A DNA stretch of 64,000 nt from UBA6168 sp041741095 (GCA_041741095.1 JBGSKQ010000143.1:124001-188000), one strand, 5' to 3'. Positions 17,358 to 26,888 are shown, counted from the first letter of the stretch. Numbers and translations are program-made. The notes: a model not told the origin generated them from the letters alone.

Positions 17358-19949
17358 ATGTCCAGACTCACCCCGCAAGAAATGCGCAACGAACGAATGC
17401 CACTTTACCGAAACATCGTAAGGTGGATGTGGCGGCTGCTTTTCCTGGCCATTTTGGGCACCTTGCTCACCTTTTTCCTGCTTTCCTTTTCCGACCTCCC
17501 AGATACAGAAGAGCTTGAAAACCCCAAAAGCGAAGAAGCCTCGCAGGTGTACGCCGCCGACGGCAGCGTACTGGGCCGCTATTTTATCGAAAACAGGGTA
17601 CCGGTGGATTTTGACGAGTTGTCGCCCTACATCGAGCAAGCACTGGTGGCCACCGAAGACGAGCGCTACTATGGGCACAGCGGCATTGATTTTCGGGCGT
17701 TGGGAAGGGTATTTTTCAAAACCATCCTGATGGCAGACAAAAGCTCTGGCGGGGCAAGCACCATCACGCAGCAATTGGCCAAACTGCTCTTTACCGGCCC
17801 AAAAGGCAGCGGCCTGACACGGGTGTTGCAAAAACTGAAAGAGTGGATCATTGCCATACAATTGGAACGCAAGTACACGAAGGAGGAAATCATCGCCATG
17901 TACCTCAACAAATTTGATTTCCTCTACGACAGCTACGGCATCAAGGCGGCAGCGGAGACCTATTTTGCCAAAGGCCAGGATTCGCTCAACGTGCAGGAGG
18001 CAGCCATGTTGGTGGGCATGTTGAAAAACCCCTCGCTCTACAACCCCAGGCGCAAGCTGGCTGTGGCGGAAAAAAGGCGCTCGGTGGTGCTGGATCAAAT
18101 GCGCAAGAACAACATCCTGACCGAGGAGGAGTACGACTCGCTCAAAGTGTTGCCGCTCGATATTTCCAATTTCAAAAGAAAGACGCACACGCAGGGCCTC
18201 GCCCAGTATTTCCGCTCCGAACTGGCCAAGGAACTGACCTACCGAATCCTGGTCGGCGACGAAGCCCGCAAGAAAGCGGACGGCTCGCCCTTCAATATTT
18301 ACAAGGACGGCCTGCGCATCTACACCACCATTGACCCCATCCTACAGCAACATGCAGAGGAGGCGATGGAGCAGCACATGGCATCGGTTCAAAAACGCTT
18401 TTGGAACCTGTGGAACGTCAGGATGAAAACCTCGCCCTGGGACTATAAAACCAGCGAAACGACCCAGGCAGAACTCAACTACCGAAAGGTCAAGGTCAGC
18501 CAAATGGTGCGCACATCGGAGCGCTACCTGGCCATGCGTGATCGCTTCATGGGTTCCGTGGAAAATGACTTGGAAAACGAAGTAGAAGGGCTGAAGCTAA
18601 GCGATAGCAACATCAACTGGATGATCAAGGACGAATTCCCCAAAGAAGTGGACGCCTCAGACAAGGCCCGTTACCGCCGTGCCATGCAAAATGAGCAATG
18701 GAACGCCGTGAAAAAACAATGGCTGGCCTTCCAAAAAGAGGTGGAAAAGATTTTTAACAAAAAAGTGCCAATGCGGGTGTTCGCCTACAACGACGAAATG
18801 GAAAAGGACACCGTGATGTCGCCGCTCGATTCGTTGAAGTACCACCACATGTTCATGCAAATCGGCTCCTTGGCCATTGACCCCAAAAGTGGCTACGTGA
18901 AAGCCTGGATCGGCGGCATCAACCACAAGTATTTCGCCTACGACCACACCCGCACCAACCGCCAGGTGGGTTCTACGTTCAAGCCATTTATCTATGCCAC
19001 CGCCATTGCGCAGCAAGGCATCTCGCCTTGTTTTGAAGTGCTGGACGTGCCGAGGACAATTTTCAAAGGCAGCGATAATTTTAACCTGATAAAAGACTGG
19101 ACGCCGCAAAACTCAACGGGCAAGTACACCTACCGCTCCATGCAGTTGCGCAGCGCCTTGAAAAATTCCGTCAACACCGTTTCCGTCTTTTTGATGCAAC
19201 AATTGGGCAGCGTACAGCCCGTCATCGAACTGCTCGGCAACATGGGCATTGATACCAAAAAAATACCGCCACAGCCTTCCATCTGCTTGGGTGCTGCCGA
19301 TATGACCGTAATGGACATGGCCGGAGCCTATACTACCTTCGCCAACAACGGCTATTATAGCAAACCCATTTACATCACCCGCATCGAAGACAAAAACGGC
19401 CGCACCATTTACATACAGGAAGACCAGGAGCGCCAGGCACTACAGGAAGAGCCCAACTACGTGATGGTGGAAATGCTGAAATATGCCGCAGGCGGCATGG
19501 GCCTGAAAAGCGAGGTGGGCGGCAAAACGGGTACCACCAATGATTATGTGGACGGCTGGTTTATGGGCATCACGCCAAGCCTGGTCGTAGGTACTTGGGT
19601 AGGCGGCGAAGACCGTTGGGTCCGTTTCCTCTCCTTGGCGGAAGGCCAGGGCAGCCGCATGGCCAAGCCGTTTTGCAAGGAATTTTTAAAACGGATAGAA
19701 AACGATGAAAAGGCCGATTACGACGCCAAGTCCCGCTTCGTAAAACCCGGCGGCGACCTCAGCATCGGCCTGGACTGTGGCGAATACAACCGCCGTGACA
19801 GCGACGACGAAACCGACGATGGCACGGACGACGACGCCCCATCCGACGAATCCATCTTTGAAGACCCTTTCGGCACAGGAAACGTGAAACGTGACACCAG
19901 TGCGAAAAAAAAGATAATGCGGGGCGATGAGGGTTTTGATGGGGGGTGA
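17358..19949 (+). CDS. Bifunctional class A penicillin-binding protein (PBP1A-type)
   Basis: 863 residues. An N-terminal membrane anchor (about 24-45, LLFLAILGTLLTFFLL) precedes a GT51 glycosyltransferase domain with catalytic E100 in ATEDERYYGHSG and the GGASTITQQLAK motif. The transpeptidase domain has S539 in GSTFKPF, an SVN motif in KNSVNTV and K723-T-G in GGKTGTT. It polymerises lipid II and cross-links peptidoglycan at the inner membrane. A long charged helical insert (about 340-480) separates the two domains, as in other Bacteroidota PBP1A proteins. The tail is very acidic (DDETDDGTDDDAP). All catalytic motifs are intact. Confidence 0.96.
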   Translation: MSRLTPQEMRNERMPLYRNIVRWMWRLLFLAILGTLLTFFLLSFSDLPDTEELENPKSEEASQVYAADGSVLGRYFIENRVPVDFDELSPYIEQALVATEDERYYGHSGIDFRALGRVFFKTILMADKSSGGASTITQQLAKLLFTGPKGSGLTRVLQKLKEWIIAIQLERKYTKEEIIAMYLNKFDFLYDSYGIKAAAETYFAKGQDSLNVQEAAMLVGMLKNPSLYNPRRKLAVAEKRRSVVLDQMRKNNILTEEEYDSLKVLPLDISNFKRKTHTQGLAQYFRSELAKELTYRILVGDEARKKADGSPFNIYKDGLRIYTTIDPILQQHAEEAMEQHMASVQKRFWNLWNVRMKTSPWDYKTSETTQAELNYRKVKVSQMVRTSERYLAMRDRFMGSVENDLENEVEGLKLSDSNINWMIKDEFPKEVDASDKARYRRAMQNEQWNAVKKQWLAFQKEVEKIFNKKVPMRVFAYNDEMEKDTVMSPLDSLKYHHMFMQIGSLAIDPKSGYVKAWIGGINHKYFAYDHTRTNRQVGSTFKPFIYATAIAQQGISPCFEVLDVPRTIFKGSDNFNLIKDWTPQNSTGKYTYRSMQLRSALKNSVNTVSVFLMQQLGSVQPVIELLGNMGIDTKKIPPQPSICLGAADMTVMDMAGAYTTFANNGYYSKPIYITRIEDKNGRTIYIQEDQERQALQEEPNYVMVEMLKYAAGGMGLKSEVGGKTGTTNDYVDGWFMGITPSLVVGTWVGGEDRWVRFLSLAEGQGSRMAKPFCKEFLKRIENDEKADYDAKSRFVKPGGDLSIGLDCGEYNRRDSDDETDDGTDDDAPSDESIFEDPFGTGNVKRDTSAKKKIMRGDEGFDGG

Positions 19950-19954
19950 TTTTA

Positions 19955-19985
19955 AACGATGAATGATAAATGATGAACGATGAAC
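19955..19985. repeat. Heptamer repeat array
   Basis: Four to five degenerate heptamers (GAATGAT, AAATGAT, GAACGAT) directly follow the PBP gene stop. Only one arm is well developed. Confidence 0.65.
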
Positions 19986-20127
19986 CAGGATTCGTTTCAT
20001 TTACCAAAAATGTTTTTGAATGAAAATTTGAATGGCTGGTAAAATAGGCTGGGATAATTAATTGATTTTCAATTAAATAGCCTTCCCTTTCTCGTGCCAG
20101 TCCTTCATGTTAGCATAAAGAAGTTTA

Positions 20128-22137
20128 ATGAACAAACATCTATTTCTCCTTCTGATAGGCAGTGTAGTTTTTTTTGTGAAATGCGTCCCGCCCAGCGAGG
20201 ACAAGCTCACCGAAGTCCATGTTGACTTTACCAACCCTTCCCACCAGGACTTGTACGACCTGCAAGACCGTGGGCTTTCTGACAGCCTCTTCCCTTATTT
20301 CCACTCAAAGGACCCCACTTTCCGCTATATGGCGGTCATGGCTTTTGCCTCGATAAAAGACACTTTGGCAGTGGATACCTTGGCTAATCTGCTCCACGAT
20401 CCTATTGATCAGGTAAGCACCGCTGCCGCTTATGCTTTGGGGCAAATCGGCCACCCACGGGCTGAAGAATACCTGATAGAAGCTTTTGACCGTTACGACA
20501 CGGTCGGCGTTTCCCGTTTTTTCAATGCAGCCGTTTTGGAGGCCATTGGCAAATGCGGCACACCTGCCCGCCTCAGCGCACTCGCCACCATCAGCACTTA
20601 CAGGTTGAGTGATACGATATTGACGGAAGGGCAGGCTTGGGGCATTTACAGATATGCCCTGAGGGACATCGTCTCGGAGGAAGGCACTGCCAAAATGTTG
20701 GATTTTGCCACCAATGCCCGCTATTCAGATATGGCTAGGCTAATAGGTGCCAACTACCTTTCAAGGGCAAAAAACATTGAAATAGAAGGCCGGGACAGCT
20801 TGATTGCCCCTGCCCTGCCCAGGGAGGACGACCCACGGGTGCGCATGGCATTGGCGATAGCACTTGGAAAAACGAAAACGGAACGGGCCGCTAACGCCCT
20901 TTTGTACCAATACAACATTGAACAGGATTACCGGGTACGCACCAACATCCTGCGGGCGCTGGGCAATTTTGATTATATTTTGGTGAAACCCGTCGCCCTG
21001 CGTGGCCTCAGCGACCCGAACACTGCCGTTGCAGTTTCAGCCGCAGAGTTTTTCCTCGATCACGGCGTAGCAGAAGATGCATCCAGCTATTGGCAAATGG
21101 CCAAACAGCCAGGTTTTCCCTGGGAAGTGCAAATGGCACTGTACGCAGCAGCCAGCAAGCACCTTCCCTACACCTTCGAAGAATCAAGAAAATACTTGAA
21201 CTGGGAACTCAAGCGCCGTTTTGAAAACTCCCCCAATGCCTATGAAAAAGCGGCCGCCATCAAGGCCATCGCACAAAACGGCTGGAATTACAAATACATC
21301 CGTGACGCCGCCTACCCCTCCGATATTGCGGTGGTGCGCACGGCCAGCGTGGAAGCCCTTGCAAGCATCGCCCGCCTGCCCAATTTCAACCAGTTTTTTG
21401 GCGGGGGCGTAAGGGTAAAAATGGACTTGAGCGAATATTTCAGGGATGCCATAGAAAATGGCGACGTGGGCATGACAGCCGTGGCGGCTGAGGTATTGCG
21501 GGATCCAAAATTGGGCTTCAATTCGACCTTCGACAGCTTGGCCATCTTAGAAAATGCCATGAAAAAACTGCGGATGCCGCAGGAAATTGAAGCTTACAAC
21601 GAGGTGAAAAAAACCTTGGAGTATTTTAAAAACGAATCGCCGGGTACTGGCGTGAAGCCACGTTTCAACCACAAAATTGACTGGAAGACCATTACCGCCC
21701 TGAAACCAGAACCCAAAGTTTTGATCAAAACAAAAAAAGGCGACATCACCCTGCTGCTTTTGCCTGATATTGCCCCCGGCACGGTCGCCAATTTCCTTGG
21801 CCTCATCCGGGACAAGTATTACGACGGTAAAAATTTCCACCGTGTAGTGCCTAATTTCGTGGCGCAGGGCGGCTGCAACCGGGGCGACGGCTTCGGCAGC
21901 CTAAACTATACCATCCGCTCGGAACTGCCCTATCTGCATTACGACGAAGGTGGCTACGTGGGAATGGCTTCGGCGGGCAACCACACCGAAAATACGCAGT
22001 TTTTCATCACCCATTCCCCTACGCCCCACCTGGACGGCAACTACACCATTTTTGCCAAAGTGGTGGAAGGCATGGACGTGGTACACAAACTGGAAATCGG
22101 CGACGTGATGCAGGAAGTGACTTTTATTCAGCAATAA
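20128..22137 (+). CDS. HEAT-repeat protein with C-terminal cyclophilin-type peptidyl-prolyl isomerase domain
   Basis: 669 residues. A hydrophobic N-terminus runs to a cysteine (LLLIGSVVFFVKC); the Lys before Cys is atypical for a lipobox, so lipidation is possible but not assured. Residues about 50-500 are HEAT-like helical pairs (FRYMAVMAFASIKD, VSTAAAYALGQIGHPRAEEYL, VRMALAIALGKTKTERAANAL, AAAIKAIAQNGW). The last 150 residues form a cyclophilin domain (IAPGTVANFLGLIRDKYYDG, FHRVVPNFVAQGG, NTQFFITHSPTPHLDGNY) with the catalytic Arg in FHR and conserved FITHS. It probably assists folding of exported proteins in the periplasm, with HEAT repeats binding clients. Single gene with an array of short repeats after it. 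Confidence 0.93.
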   Translation: MNKHLFLLLIGSVVFFVKCVPPSEDKLTEVHVDFTNPSHQDLYDLQDRGLSDSLFPYFHSKDPTFRYMAVMAFASIKDTLAVDTLANLLHDPIDQVSTAAAYALGQIGHPRAEEYLIEAFDRYDTVGVSRFFNAAVLEAIGKCGTPARLSALATISTYRLSDTILTEGQAWGIYRYALRDIVSEEGTAKMLDFATNARYSDMARLIGANYLSRAKNIEIEGRDSLIAPALPREDDPRVRMALAIALGKTKTERAANALLYQYNIEQDYRVRTNILRALGNFDYILVKPVALRGLSDPNTAVAVSAAEFFLDHGVAEDASSYWQMAKQPGFPWEVQMALYAAASKHLPYTFEESRKYLNWELKRRFENSPNAYEKAAAIKAIAQNGWNYKYIRDAAYPSDIAVVRTASVEALASIARLPNFNQFFGGGVRVKMDLSEYFRDAIENGDVGMTAVAAEVLRDPKLGFNSTFDSLAILENAMKKLRMPQEIEAYNEVKKTLEYFKNESPGTGVKPRFNHKIDWKTITALKPEPKVLIKTKKGDITLLLLPDIAPGTVANFLGLIRDKYYDGKNFHRVVPNFVAQGGCNRGDGFGSLNYTIRSELPYLHYDEGGYVGMASAGNHTENTQFFITHSPTPHLDGNYTIFAKVVEGMDVVHKLEIGDVMQEVTFIQQ

Positions 22138-22149
22138 CTAATGCTTTGC

Positions 22150-22302
22150 GTCATTAGTCATTTGCCATTAAGTCATTGGATAAAACGTTGAAAACCAATT
22201 TTGTGGATGACAAAATCCTGTCTGAAAAATTGGTTCTAAAAACATTATATGGCCATTCATCATTGGTGTAAAAAATGACACAATGACCAATGGCTAATGA
22301 CA
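22150..22302. repeat. Nested inverted repeat with heptamer arms
   Basis: Left arm 22150-22179 (GTCATTA, GTCATTT, GCCATTA) and right arm 22273-22302 (AATGGCT, AATGACA) are mutually complementary. Inside them a second pair (AACCAATTTT near 22194, AAAATTGGTT near 22227) forms an inner stem. This cruciform-like block fills the gap between the cyclophilin and gcvT genes. Confidence 0.75.
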
Positions 22303-22312
22303 TTTCAAATAC

Positions 22313-23419
22313 ATGAAAACCACACCACTGACAGACAAGCACATTGGCCTCGGTGCCAAAATGGCCGAATTCGCAGGCTATAACATGCCCATCTCCTACT
22401 CCGGCATACGGGAAGAACACGACACCGTGCGCAAGGCCGTCGGGGTGTTCGACGTGTCGCACATGGGCGAGTTCATCATAAAGGGAAAGGAAGCCCTGGC
22501 GCTCATACAATTGGTCACCACCAACGATGCTTCCAAACTTGAAATCGGCGAGGCCCAATATTCAAGTTTGCCCAACCACAACGGCGGCATCGTGGACGAC
22601 CTGCTCGTGTACCGCCTGCCAGAAGACATGTGCTCCGAGGGCGAACAAGCTTTTATGCTCGTGGTAAATGCATCCAACATCGAAAAAGACTGGAACTGGA
22701 TCAGCCAGCACAACACTTTCGATACCCGCATGATCAATATCTCCGATGAAACTGGGCTGCTTGCCGTGCAAGGCCCCAAGGCCGCCGAGGCCCTGCAGCC
22801 GCTGACGGATATTGACCTTCAAAACATGAAATATTACACCTTTGCCAAAGGCACTTTTGCGGGCATTGACAATGTGTTGGTGTCTGCAACGGGCTACACT
22901 GGCTCCGGCGGGTTTGAGCTTTATGCCGACAACAAGGATTTGGAGAAATTGTGGGACGTGATTTTCAAGGCGGGCGAAGCTTTCAGTATCAAACCCATCG
23001 GCCTTGGCGCCCGTGATACACTCCGCCTAGAAATGGGCTTTGCCCTCTACGGCAACGATATTGACGACACCACCTCCCCGCTGGAGGCCGGCCTCGGCTG
23101 GATCACCAAGCTGAACAAGGGCGAATTCAATTCCAGCGACATTTTCAAACAACAAAAAGCAGAAGGCCTAAGCCGCAAGCTCGTCGCCTTTGAAGTGGCC
23201 GACCGCCGTGTGCCACGCCACGATTATCCGATTGAGGACCTGACCGGGAATACCATCGGTAAAGTAACCTCTGGCACCCAATCCCCTTCCCTCGACAAAC
23301 CTATCGGCATGGGCTATGTGGACATGGCCCATTCAAAGGAAGGTTCGGAGATACAGATTGTGGCTGGTGGGAAACGCTTGGCGGCTAGGGTGGTGAAGTT
23401 GCCGTTTTATAGGGGCTAA
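22313..23419 (+). CDS. gcvT: Glycine cleavage system T protein (aminomethyltransferase)
   Basis: 368 residues, normal length. Motifs are GAKMAEFAGYNMPISY, VFDVSHMGEF, VQGPKAAEAL, SATGYTGSGGFELY, GARDTLRLEMGFALYGNDI and the C-terminal VTSGTQSPSLDKPIGMGYV. The enzyme transfers the methylene group from the aminomethyl-lipoyl H protein to tetrahydrofolate, releasing ammonia. No gcvH or gcvP lies nearby. The last 35 bases overlap the convergent Rieske oxygenase gene. Confidence 0.97.
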   Translation: MKTTPLTDKHIGLGAKMAEFAGYNMPISYSGIREEHDTVRKAVGVFDVSHMGEFIIKGKEALALIQLVTTNDASKLEIGEAQYSSLPNHNGGIVDDLLVYRLPEDMCSEGEQAFMLVVNASNIEKDWNWISQHNTFDTRMINISDETGLLAVQGPKAAEALQPLTDIDLQNMKYYTFAKGTFAGIDNVLVSATGYTGSGGFELYADNKDLEKLWDVIFKAGEAFSIKPIGLGARDTLRLEMGFALYGNDIDDTTSPLEAGLGWITKLNKGEFNSSDIFKQQKAEGLSRKLVAFEVADRRVPRHDYPIEDLTGNTIGKVTSGTQSPSLDKPIGMGYVDMAHSKEGSEIQIVAGGKRLAARVVKLPFYRG

Positions 23420-24491
23420 CCTTTTCCATAAACTCCCCTACCAAACGATGAAAATGATGCACCCCCTTCTCCATCGTCGGTGAAAAGCGGCCCTTGTGGT
23501 AAAACCTGGATTGGATGCCCTTTTGTACGCTTTCCACGACGGCTTCATCCTCCATTTCCGTGTTTTCCAAGTTGTTTACCGTCCGGTTAAAAGGTACGCC
23601 GCTAAAGCGGTAGCTGCGGAAGCTCACCATCGTCTGGTCGTGCGAAAGGGGTTGCACTACGTTGAGCGACAGGCCCCAAGGGTAAAAGTTCAGCATGAGG
23701 TTGGGGAACAGCCAGAAGTAGTAGGCATAGACTTTTTTGCCAAAATCCTGCTCGCCTGCGGGGATGTTAAAATGCGGCTCGCCATCTTTGGCAATGCCTA
23801 TTTGGAGGTTGCAGTAGCGGTACAATTCGTAGTCGTATTTACCAAAATCAAGCGCTTTGTTCAGGGCGGGATGCACGAATGGCACATGGAAACCTTCTAT
23901 GTAATTGTCGCAGTACAAGGCCCAATTGGCTTTGATGTAGTAATCTTTTGTGCCCTCTTCGGCAAATTGCAGGGTATCGAGCGGCATCCATCCCACTTTG
24001 TCCATGATGGGCTGGATGGCTTCTTCAAAATCGAAGGCGGGGTTGAGGGAAACGAAGTACATGCCCAGCCACTTTTTCAGGGGGATGTTGGCCAAATGAT
24101 CCTCCTGGCTGGGGAAGTTTTCGGCTTCCTTGAATTCGGGCATGCTTTTGAAGGCCCCGTCCAAGCGGAAGCAGCGGCCGTGGTAGCCGCAACGCAGTTG
24201 TTTATAGTTGCTCGCTTCTTCCACGATGATTTTTCCCCGGTGGGTGCAGACATTGGACAGGCAGCGGACTTTGTTTTCTTTGTCCATCGCCAAAAGGAGC
24301 GGCTCGTCCAAAACATCCGGCAACAGGGTGAAAGGATACACGTCGCCAGGCATTTCTACCACATCGGCATCGGCCACATAGAGCCAGGAATTGGCAAAAA
24401 CCCGTTCCTTGACGTTTTCAAACATGGCTTTGTCCCGATAAAACGAGCCAGGAAGGGTGTGTGCTTGCAGGATATCCGCTGCTATTTTCAT
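23385..24491 (-). CDS. Rieske [2Fe-2S] aromatic-ring-hydroxylating-type oxygenase, alpha subunit
   Basis: 368 residues from the ATG at 24491, which overlaps the ybeY stop as ATGA; a longer frame to 24581 lies inside ybeY and is rejected. The Rieske cluster ligands are C82-x-H84 (CTHRG) and C101-x2-H104 (CGYHG). The mononuclear iron site is visible in DNYIEGFHVPFVHP (H202, H207). The C-terminal catalytic domain is SRPBCC-like. It resembles the choline monooxygenase/carnitine oxygenase branch as much as ring dioxygenases, so the substrate is open. No reductase or beta subunit is adjacent, though an unlinked ferredoxin-NADP reductase lies at 32553. The 3' end overlaps gcvT tail-to-tail by 35 bp. 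Confidence 0.9.
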   Translation of the reverse strand: MKIAADILQAHTLPGSFYRDKAMFENVKERVFANSWLYVADADVVEMPGDVYPFTLLPDVLDEPLLLAMDKENKVRCLSNVCTHRGKIIVEEASNYKQLRCGYHGRCFRLDGAFKSMPEFKEAENFPSQEDHLANIPLKKWLGMYFVSLNPAFDFEEAIQPIMDKVGWMPLDTLQFAEEGTKDYYIKANWALYCDNYIEGFHVPFVHPALNKALDFGKYDYELYRYCNLQIGIAKDGEPHFNIPAGEQDFGKKVYAYYFWLFPNLMLNFYPWGLSLNVVQPLSHDQTMVSFRSYRFSGVPFNRTVNNLENTEMEDEAVVESVQKGIQSRFYHKGRFSPTMEKGVHHFHRLVGEFMEKVSPYKTATSPP

Positions 24492-24955
24492 TGGGAAAGG
24501 CTTTCGTAAAGCGCCAGGGCCTCGTCTTCTTTGCTGCGCATGAGCGCTTGCTCTTTTGGTTTTTTGTCCAAATAACCGCAAAGGTGCAGCACGCCGTGCG
24601 CCATTACCCGCCGCAGTTCCTGCTCAAAGCTGACATCAAATTTTTTTGCATTTTCCTTCACCCTTTCTATGCTGATGAAAATATCGCCCTCCACAAGGGG
24701 CGGTTCGGCGTATGGGAAGGTAATGATGTCGGTCAGTGTATCGTGCTGGAGGTATTGCTGGTTGATGTCGAGCAGGTAATGGTCGGAGCAGAAAATAAAA
24801 TTGAGCAAGCGGAGCGATTTGTCCTCTTGCTCAATTGTTTTTACCAGCCATTCGGTGATTTTCTCCTCGTTTTCCAGTTCAAATTCTGCATCGGCCACGT
24901 CAAAAAAAATTCCTTTTTCTTGTTCAATGCCGAGAGGAAAAGGCTGTGATGACAT
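24488..24955 (-). CDS. ybeY: rRNA maturation endoribonuclease YbeY
   Basis: 155 residues. The zinc-binding signature is MAHGVLHLCGYLDKK. The first two His ligands are present and the third position is Asp-like, a form I recall from Bacteroidota YbeY proteins. TDIITFPY matches the conserved upstream strand. It acts in 16S rRNA 3'-end processing and ribosome quality control. It is coupled to the downstream oxygenase gene by an ATGA overlap, probably for operon reasons rather than shared function; the RsbW-like gene lies 34 bp upstream. Confidence 0.93.
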   Translation of the reverse strand: MSSQPFPLGIEQEKGIFFDVADAEFELENEEKITEWLVKTIEQEDKSLRLLNFIFCSDHYLLDINQQYLQHDTLTDIITFPYAEPPLVEGDIFISIERVKENAKKFDVSFEQELRRVMAHGVLHLCGYLDKKPKEQALMRSKEDEALALYESLSQ

Positions 24956-24989
24956 TTGAAGTTGGTAGGTCGAATTTGTTCCTATAAAA

Positions 24990-25376
24990 TTATAGTTTGA
25001 ACCGCATTTCTACGGTACTGCCATTGTCATAGAAGCAGATGTTGTCGGAAAGTTGGCGCATCAAAAAGACGCCACGGCCGCCACATTTGCAAAGATTGTC
25101 ATGGGAGGTTGGATCGGGAAGGTTGTCGTAATCGAACCCTCTTCCTTCGTCGGAGACCCTTAAGGCGATGCAGCCATTTTCTTTTTTTGTCCTCACCCTC
25201 ACCGTTTTGGTTTCTTCGGCCATGTTGCCGTGCAGGATGGCATTTGTCACGGCTTCAGTCAGGCTAATCAGGATATTGCATTGCTTGTCCGGGCTTAGAT
25301 TGTACCTGGTGACGAGTTTCTCAACGAACGGTTCAACTTTTGAAACACTGCCAGGCTTAGATTGAAGTTTCAACAT
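24990..25376 (-). CDS. RsbW-like anti-sigma factor / serine kinase (ATP-binding)
   Basis: 128 residues, a single HATPase_c_2 domain. The N box is SLTEAVTNAILHGN, the G1 box is VSDEGRGFDYDNLPDP and the G2 box is CGGRGVFLMRQLSD. Such small kinases bind sigma factors or STAS anti-anti-sigma proteins and act in stress or developmental switches. No STAS partner or sigma gene is adjacent, so the target is unknown. First gene of a likely unit with ybeY and the Rieske oxygenase. Confidence 0.9.
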   Translation of the reverse strand: MLKLQSKPGSVSKVEPFVEKLVTRYNLSPDKQCNILISLTEAVTNAILHGNMAEETKTVRVRTKKENGCIALRVSDEGRGFDYDNLPDPTSHDNLCKCGGRGVFLMRQLSDNICFYDNGSTVEMRFKL

Positions 25377-25740
25377 GTTTTGTTCCTCTTTTAAATAAAC
25401 TGGAGAGTTCTCTCATCTTATGTTTCAAAGAGAAAGAAAGTTTAGGGATCGGTTTTGGACAAGTTCGTTAGGTTGGATAGTTCAATGATGTGGGACGGGC
25501 CTTTCGGGGGTTAACTCTCTTTCAAAGGAAAGCCTTATGCAAAATGTGCCGCAATTTAAGCCTAAAACAACCCTTTGTCAAGGGTTCAGACTTATATGGC
25601 TTTTGTTAAAGTGAGCTAAATATTTGATTTACAGCAATTTAACATTAAGGCTTTTGAAATTTTTTTTGTAGTTTTTACACTTACTATGGCCTATTTGATT
25701 TTACAACCTATATTTTACGTTTATTAATAGGTTTCAGCAA
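25377..25740. other. Intergenic region, A+T-rich, no gene seen
   Basis: About 360 bases upstream of the RsbW-like gene. Becomes strongly A+T-rich after 25600. I found no exact TAnnTTTG promoter for the minus-strand gene and no RNA gene. A short hairpin-like stretch (CCTTTCGGGGG ... CTTTCAAAGG) near 25501-25540 is unremarkable. Confidence 0.4.
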
Positions 25741-25786
25741 AAAAAACAGCCCATAAATACATGAAGCATTTATGGGCTGTTTTTTT
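25741..25786. terminator. Strong bidirectional rho-independent terminator
   Basis: A perfect 18-bp stem (25741-25758 with 25768-25785; core ACAGCCCATAAAT) with a 9-nt loop, flanked by A- and T-runs. It ends the cysteine-synthase-like gene on the minus strand. Confidence 0.92.
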
Positions 25787-25802
25787 CCTATTTAACAAAA
25801 GC

Positions 25803-26843
25803 CTAAACTGTAGGCATGTAAAATGCGGTCGGCACGGGCACATCGTCAGGCTCCACCGTTTCCAGGGTCTCAAAAAAGCCCTGCTCTTCCATCCACTTGT
25901 TGTTGAACACTTTGCCGAGGTATTTGCTGCCGTGATCCGGAAAAATCAGCACGACGACATCGTTTTCCGTAAACTCATATTGGATTTGCAAAAGCGCCTG
26001 TACACCTGCGCCACTGCTGTATCCGGCCAGGATGCCTTCCATTGTGGCCAGTTCACGGGCACGGAAAGCACTTTCCTTGTCGGTCACTTTTACGAATTTG
26101 TCAATCAGGTCAAAGGAACAGTTGGCCGGGATGATGTTTTTTCCAGTGCCTTCTATTTGGTAGGAATAAATTTCTTTTTCGTCGTATTCGCCCGTTTCAT
26201 GGTACTTTTTTAGCGCAGAGCCATAAGCGTCCACACCGATGATGCGGATGTCCGGGTTTTTCTCTTTCAAGTACTGGGCAGTGCCAGAAAGGGTGCCGCC
26301 CGTGCCTGCACTGGCTATCAGGCAGGTGATTTTCCCTTGGGTTTGTTCCCAGATCTCAGGCCCGGTGGTCAAGTAATGGGCCATCGAGTTTTGCGTATTG
26401 AAATTCTGGTTGACGTACAAGGAGTTGGGAATTTCCCTGGCTTTCCTTTCTGCTACTTTGTAGTAGGAGCGGGGGTCTTCCGGTTTTGCCTCTTTCGGGC
26501 AAACGATGACCTCGGCGCCCATTACTTCGAGCATGTCAATTTTTTCCCTGGAAACCTTGCTGGTCACGGTCAACACGCAGCGGTAGCCCTTGATGGCGGC
26601 AACCATTGCCAAGCTGAAACCTGTATTGCCGCTGGTAGCCTCGATGAGGGTGCCACCCGGCTTCAATTCGCCATTTTTTTCCGCTTCTTCCACCATGTGG
26701 AGGGCAATCCTGTCCTTGGCCGAATGGCCAGGGTTGAAGCCTTCGCACTTGGCATAGACCACAGGCCGGAGGCCTTCGGTTACCCTGTTGAGGCGGATGA
26801 GTGGAGTGCGGCCAATCGTTTCGAGAATGTTGTTGCAAGTCAT
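25803..26843 (-). CDS. Cysteine synthase / cystathionine beta-synthase-like PLP enzyme
   Basis: 346 residues from the ATG at 26843; the frame's earlier start at 26849 is TTG. PLP lysine is K43 in NPGHSAKDRIA. The substrate loop is TSGNTGF (about 70-76) and the phosphate loop is SAGTGGTLSG. The C-terminal part has the CBS-like EGTGKNIIPANCSFDLID. In this family the pattern around Lys is often GGSVKDR; GHSAKDR here is a variant. Likely reaction: beta-replacement giving cysteine or cystathionine. No C-terminal CBS regulatory domain is present. Flanked by a good promoter and a strong terminator, so it is monocistronic. Confidence 0.9.
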   Translation of the reverse strand: MTCNNILETIGRTPLIRLNRVTEGLRPVVYAKCEGFNPGHSAKDRIALHMVEEAEKNGELKPGGTLIEATSGNTGFSLAMVAAIKGYRCVLTVTSKVSREKIDMLEVMGAEVIVCPKEAKPEDPRSYYKVAERKAREIPNSLYVNQNFNTQNSMAHYLTTGPEIWEQTQGKITCLIASAGTGGTLSGTAQYLKEKNPDIRIIGVDAYGSALKKYHETGEYDEKEIYSYQIEGTGKNIIPANCSFDLIDKFVKVTDKESAFRARELATMEGILAGYSSGAGVQALLQIQYEFTENDVVVLIFPDHGSKYLGKVFNNKWMEEQGFFETLETVEPDDVPVPTAFYMPTV

Positions 26844-26888
26844 AAGCAAGCGAGCTTTTGTGCGTAGTTATTTTCGATTGATATTTCG

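Noticed and set aside
17157..18188. 343-codon minus-strand ORF opposite the PBP gene
   Set aside because: Antisense shadow of the glycosyltransferase domain with its conserved motifs; no recognisable protein.
23496..24509. 337-codon plus-strand ORF opposite the Rieske gene
   Set aside because: The minus-strand reading has full Rieske and iron-binding motifs; this frame is a shadow.
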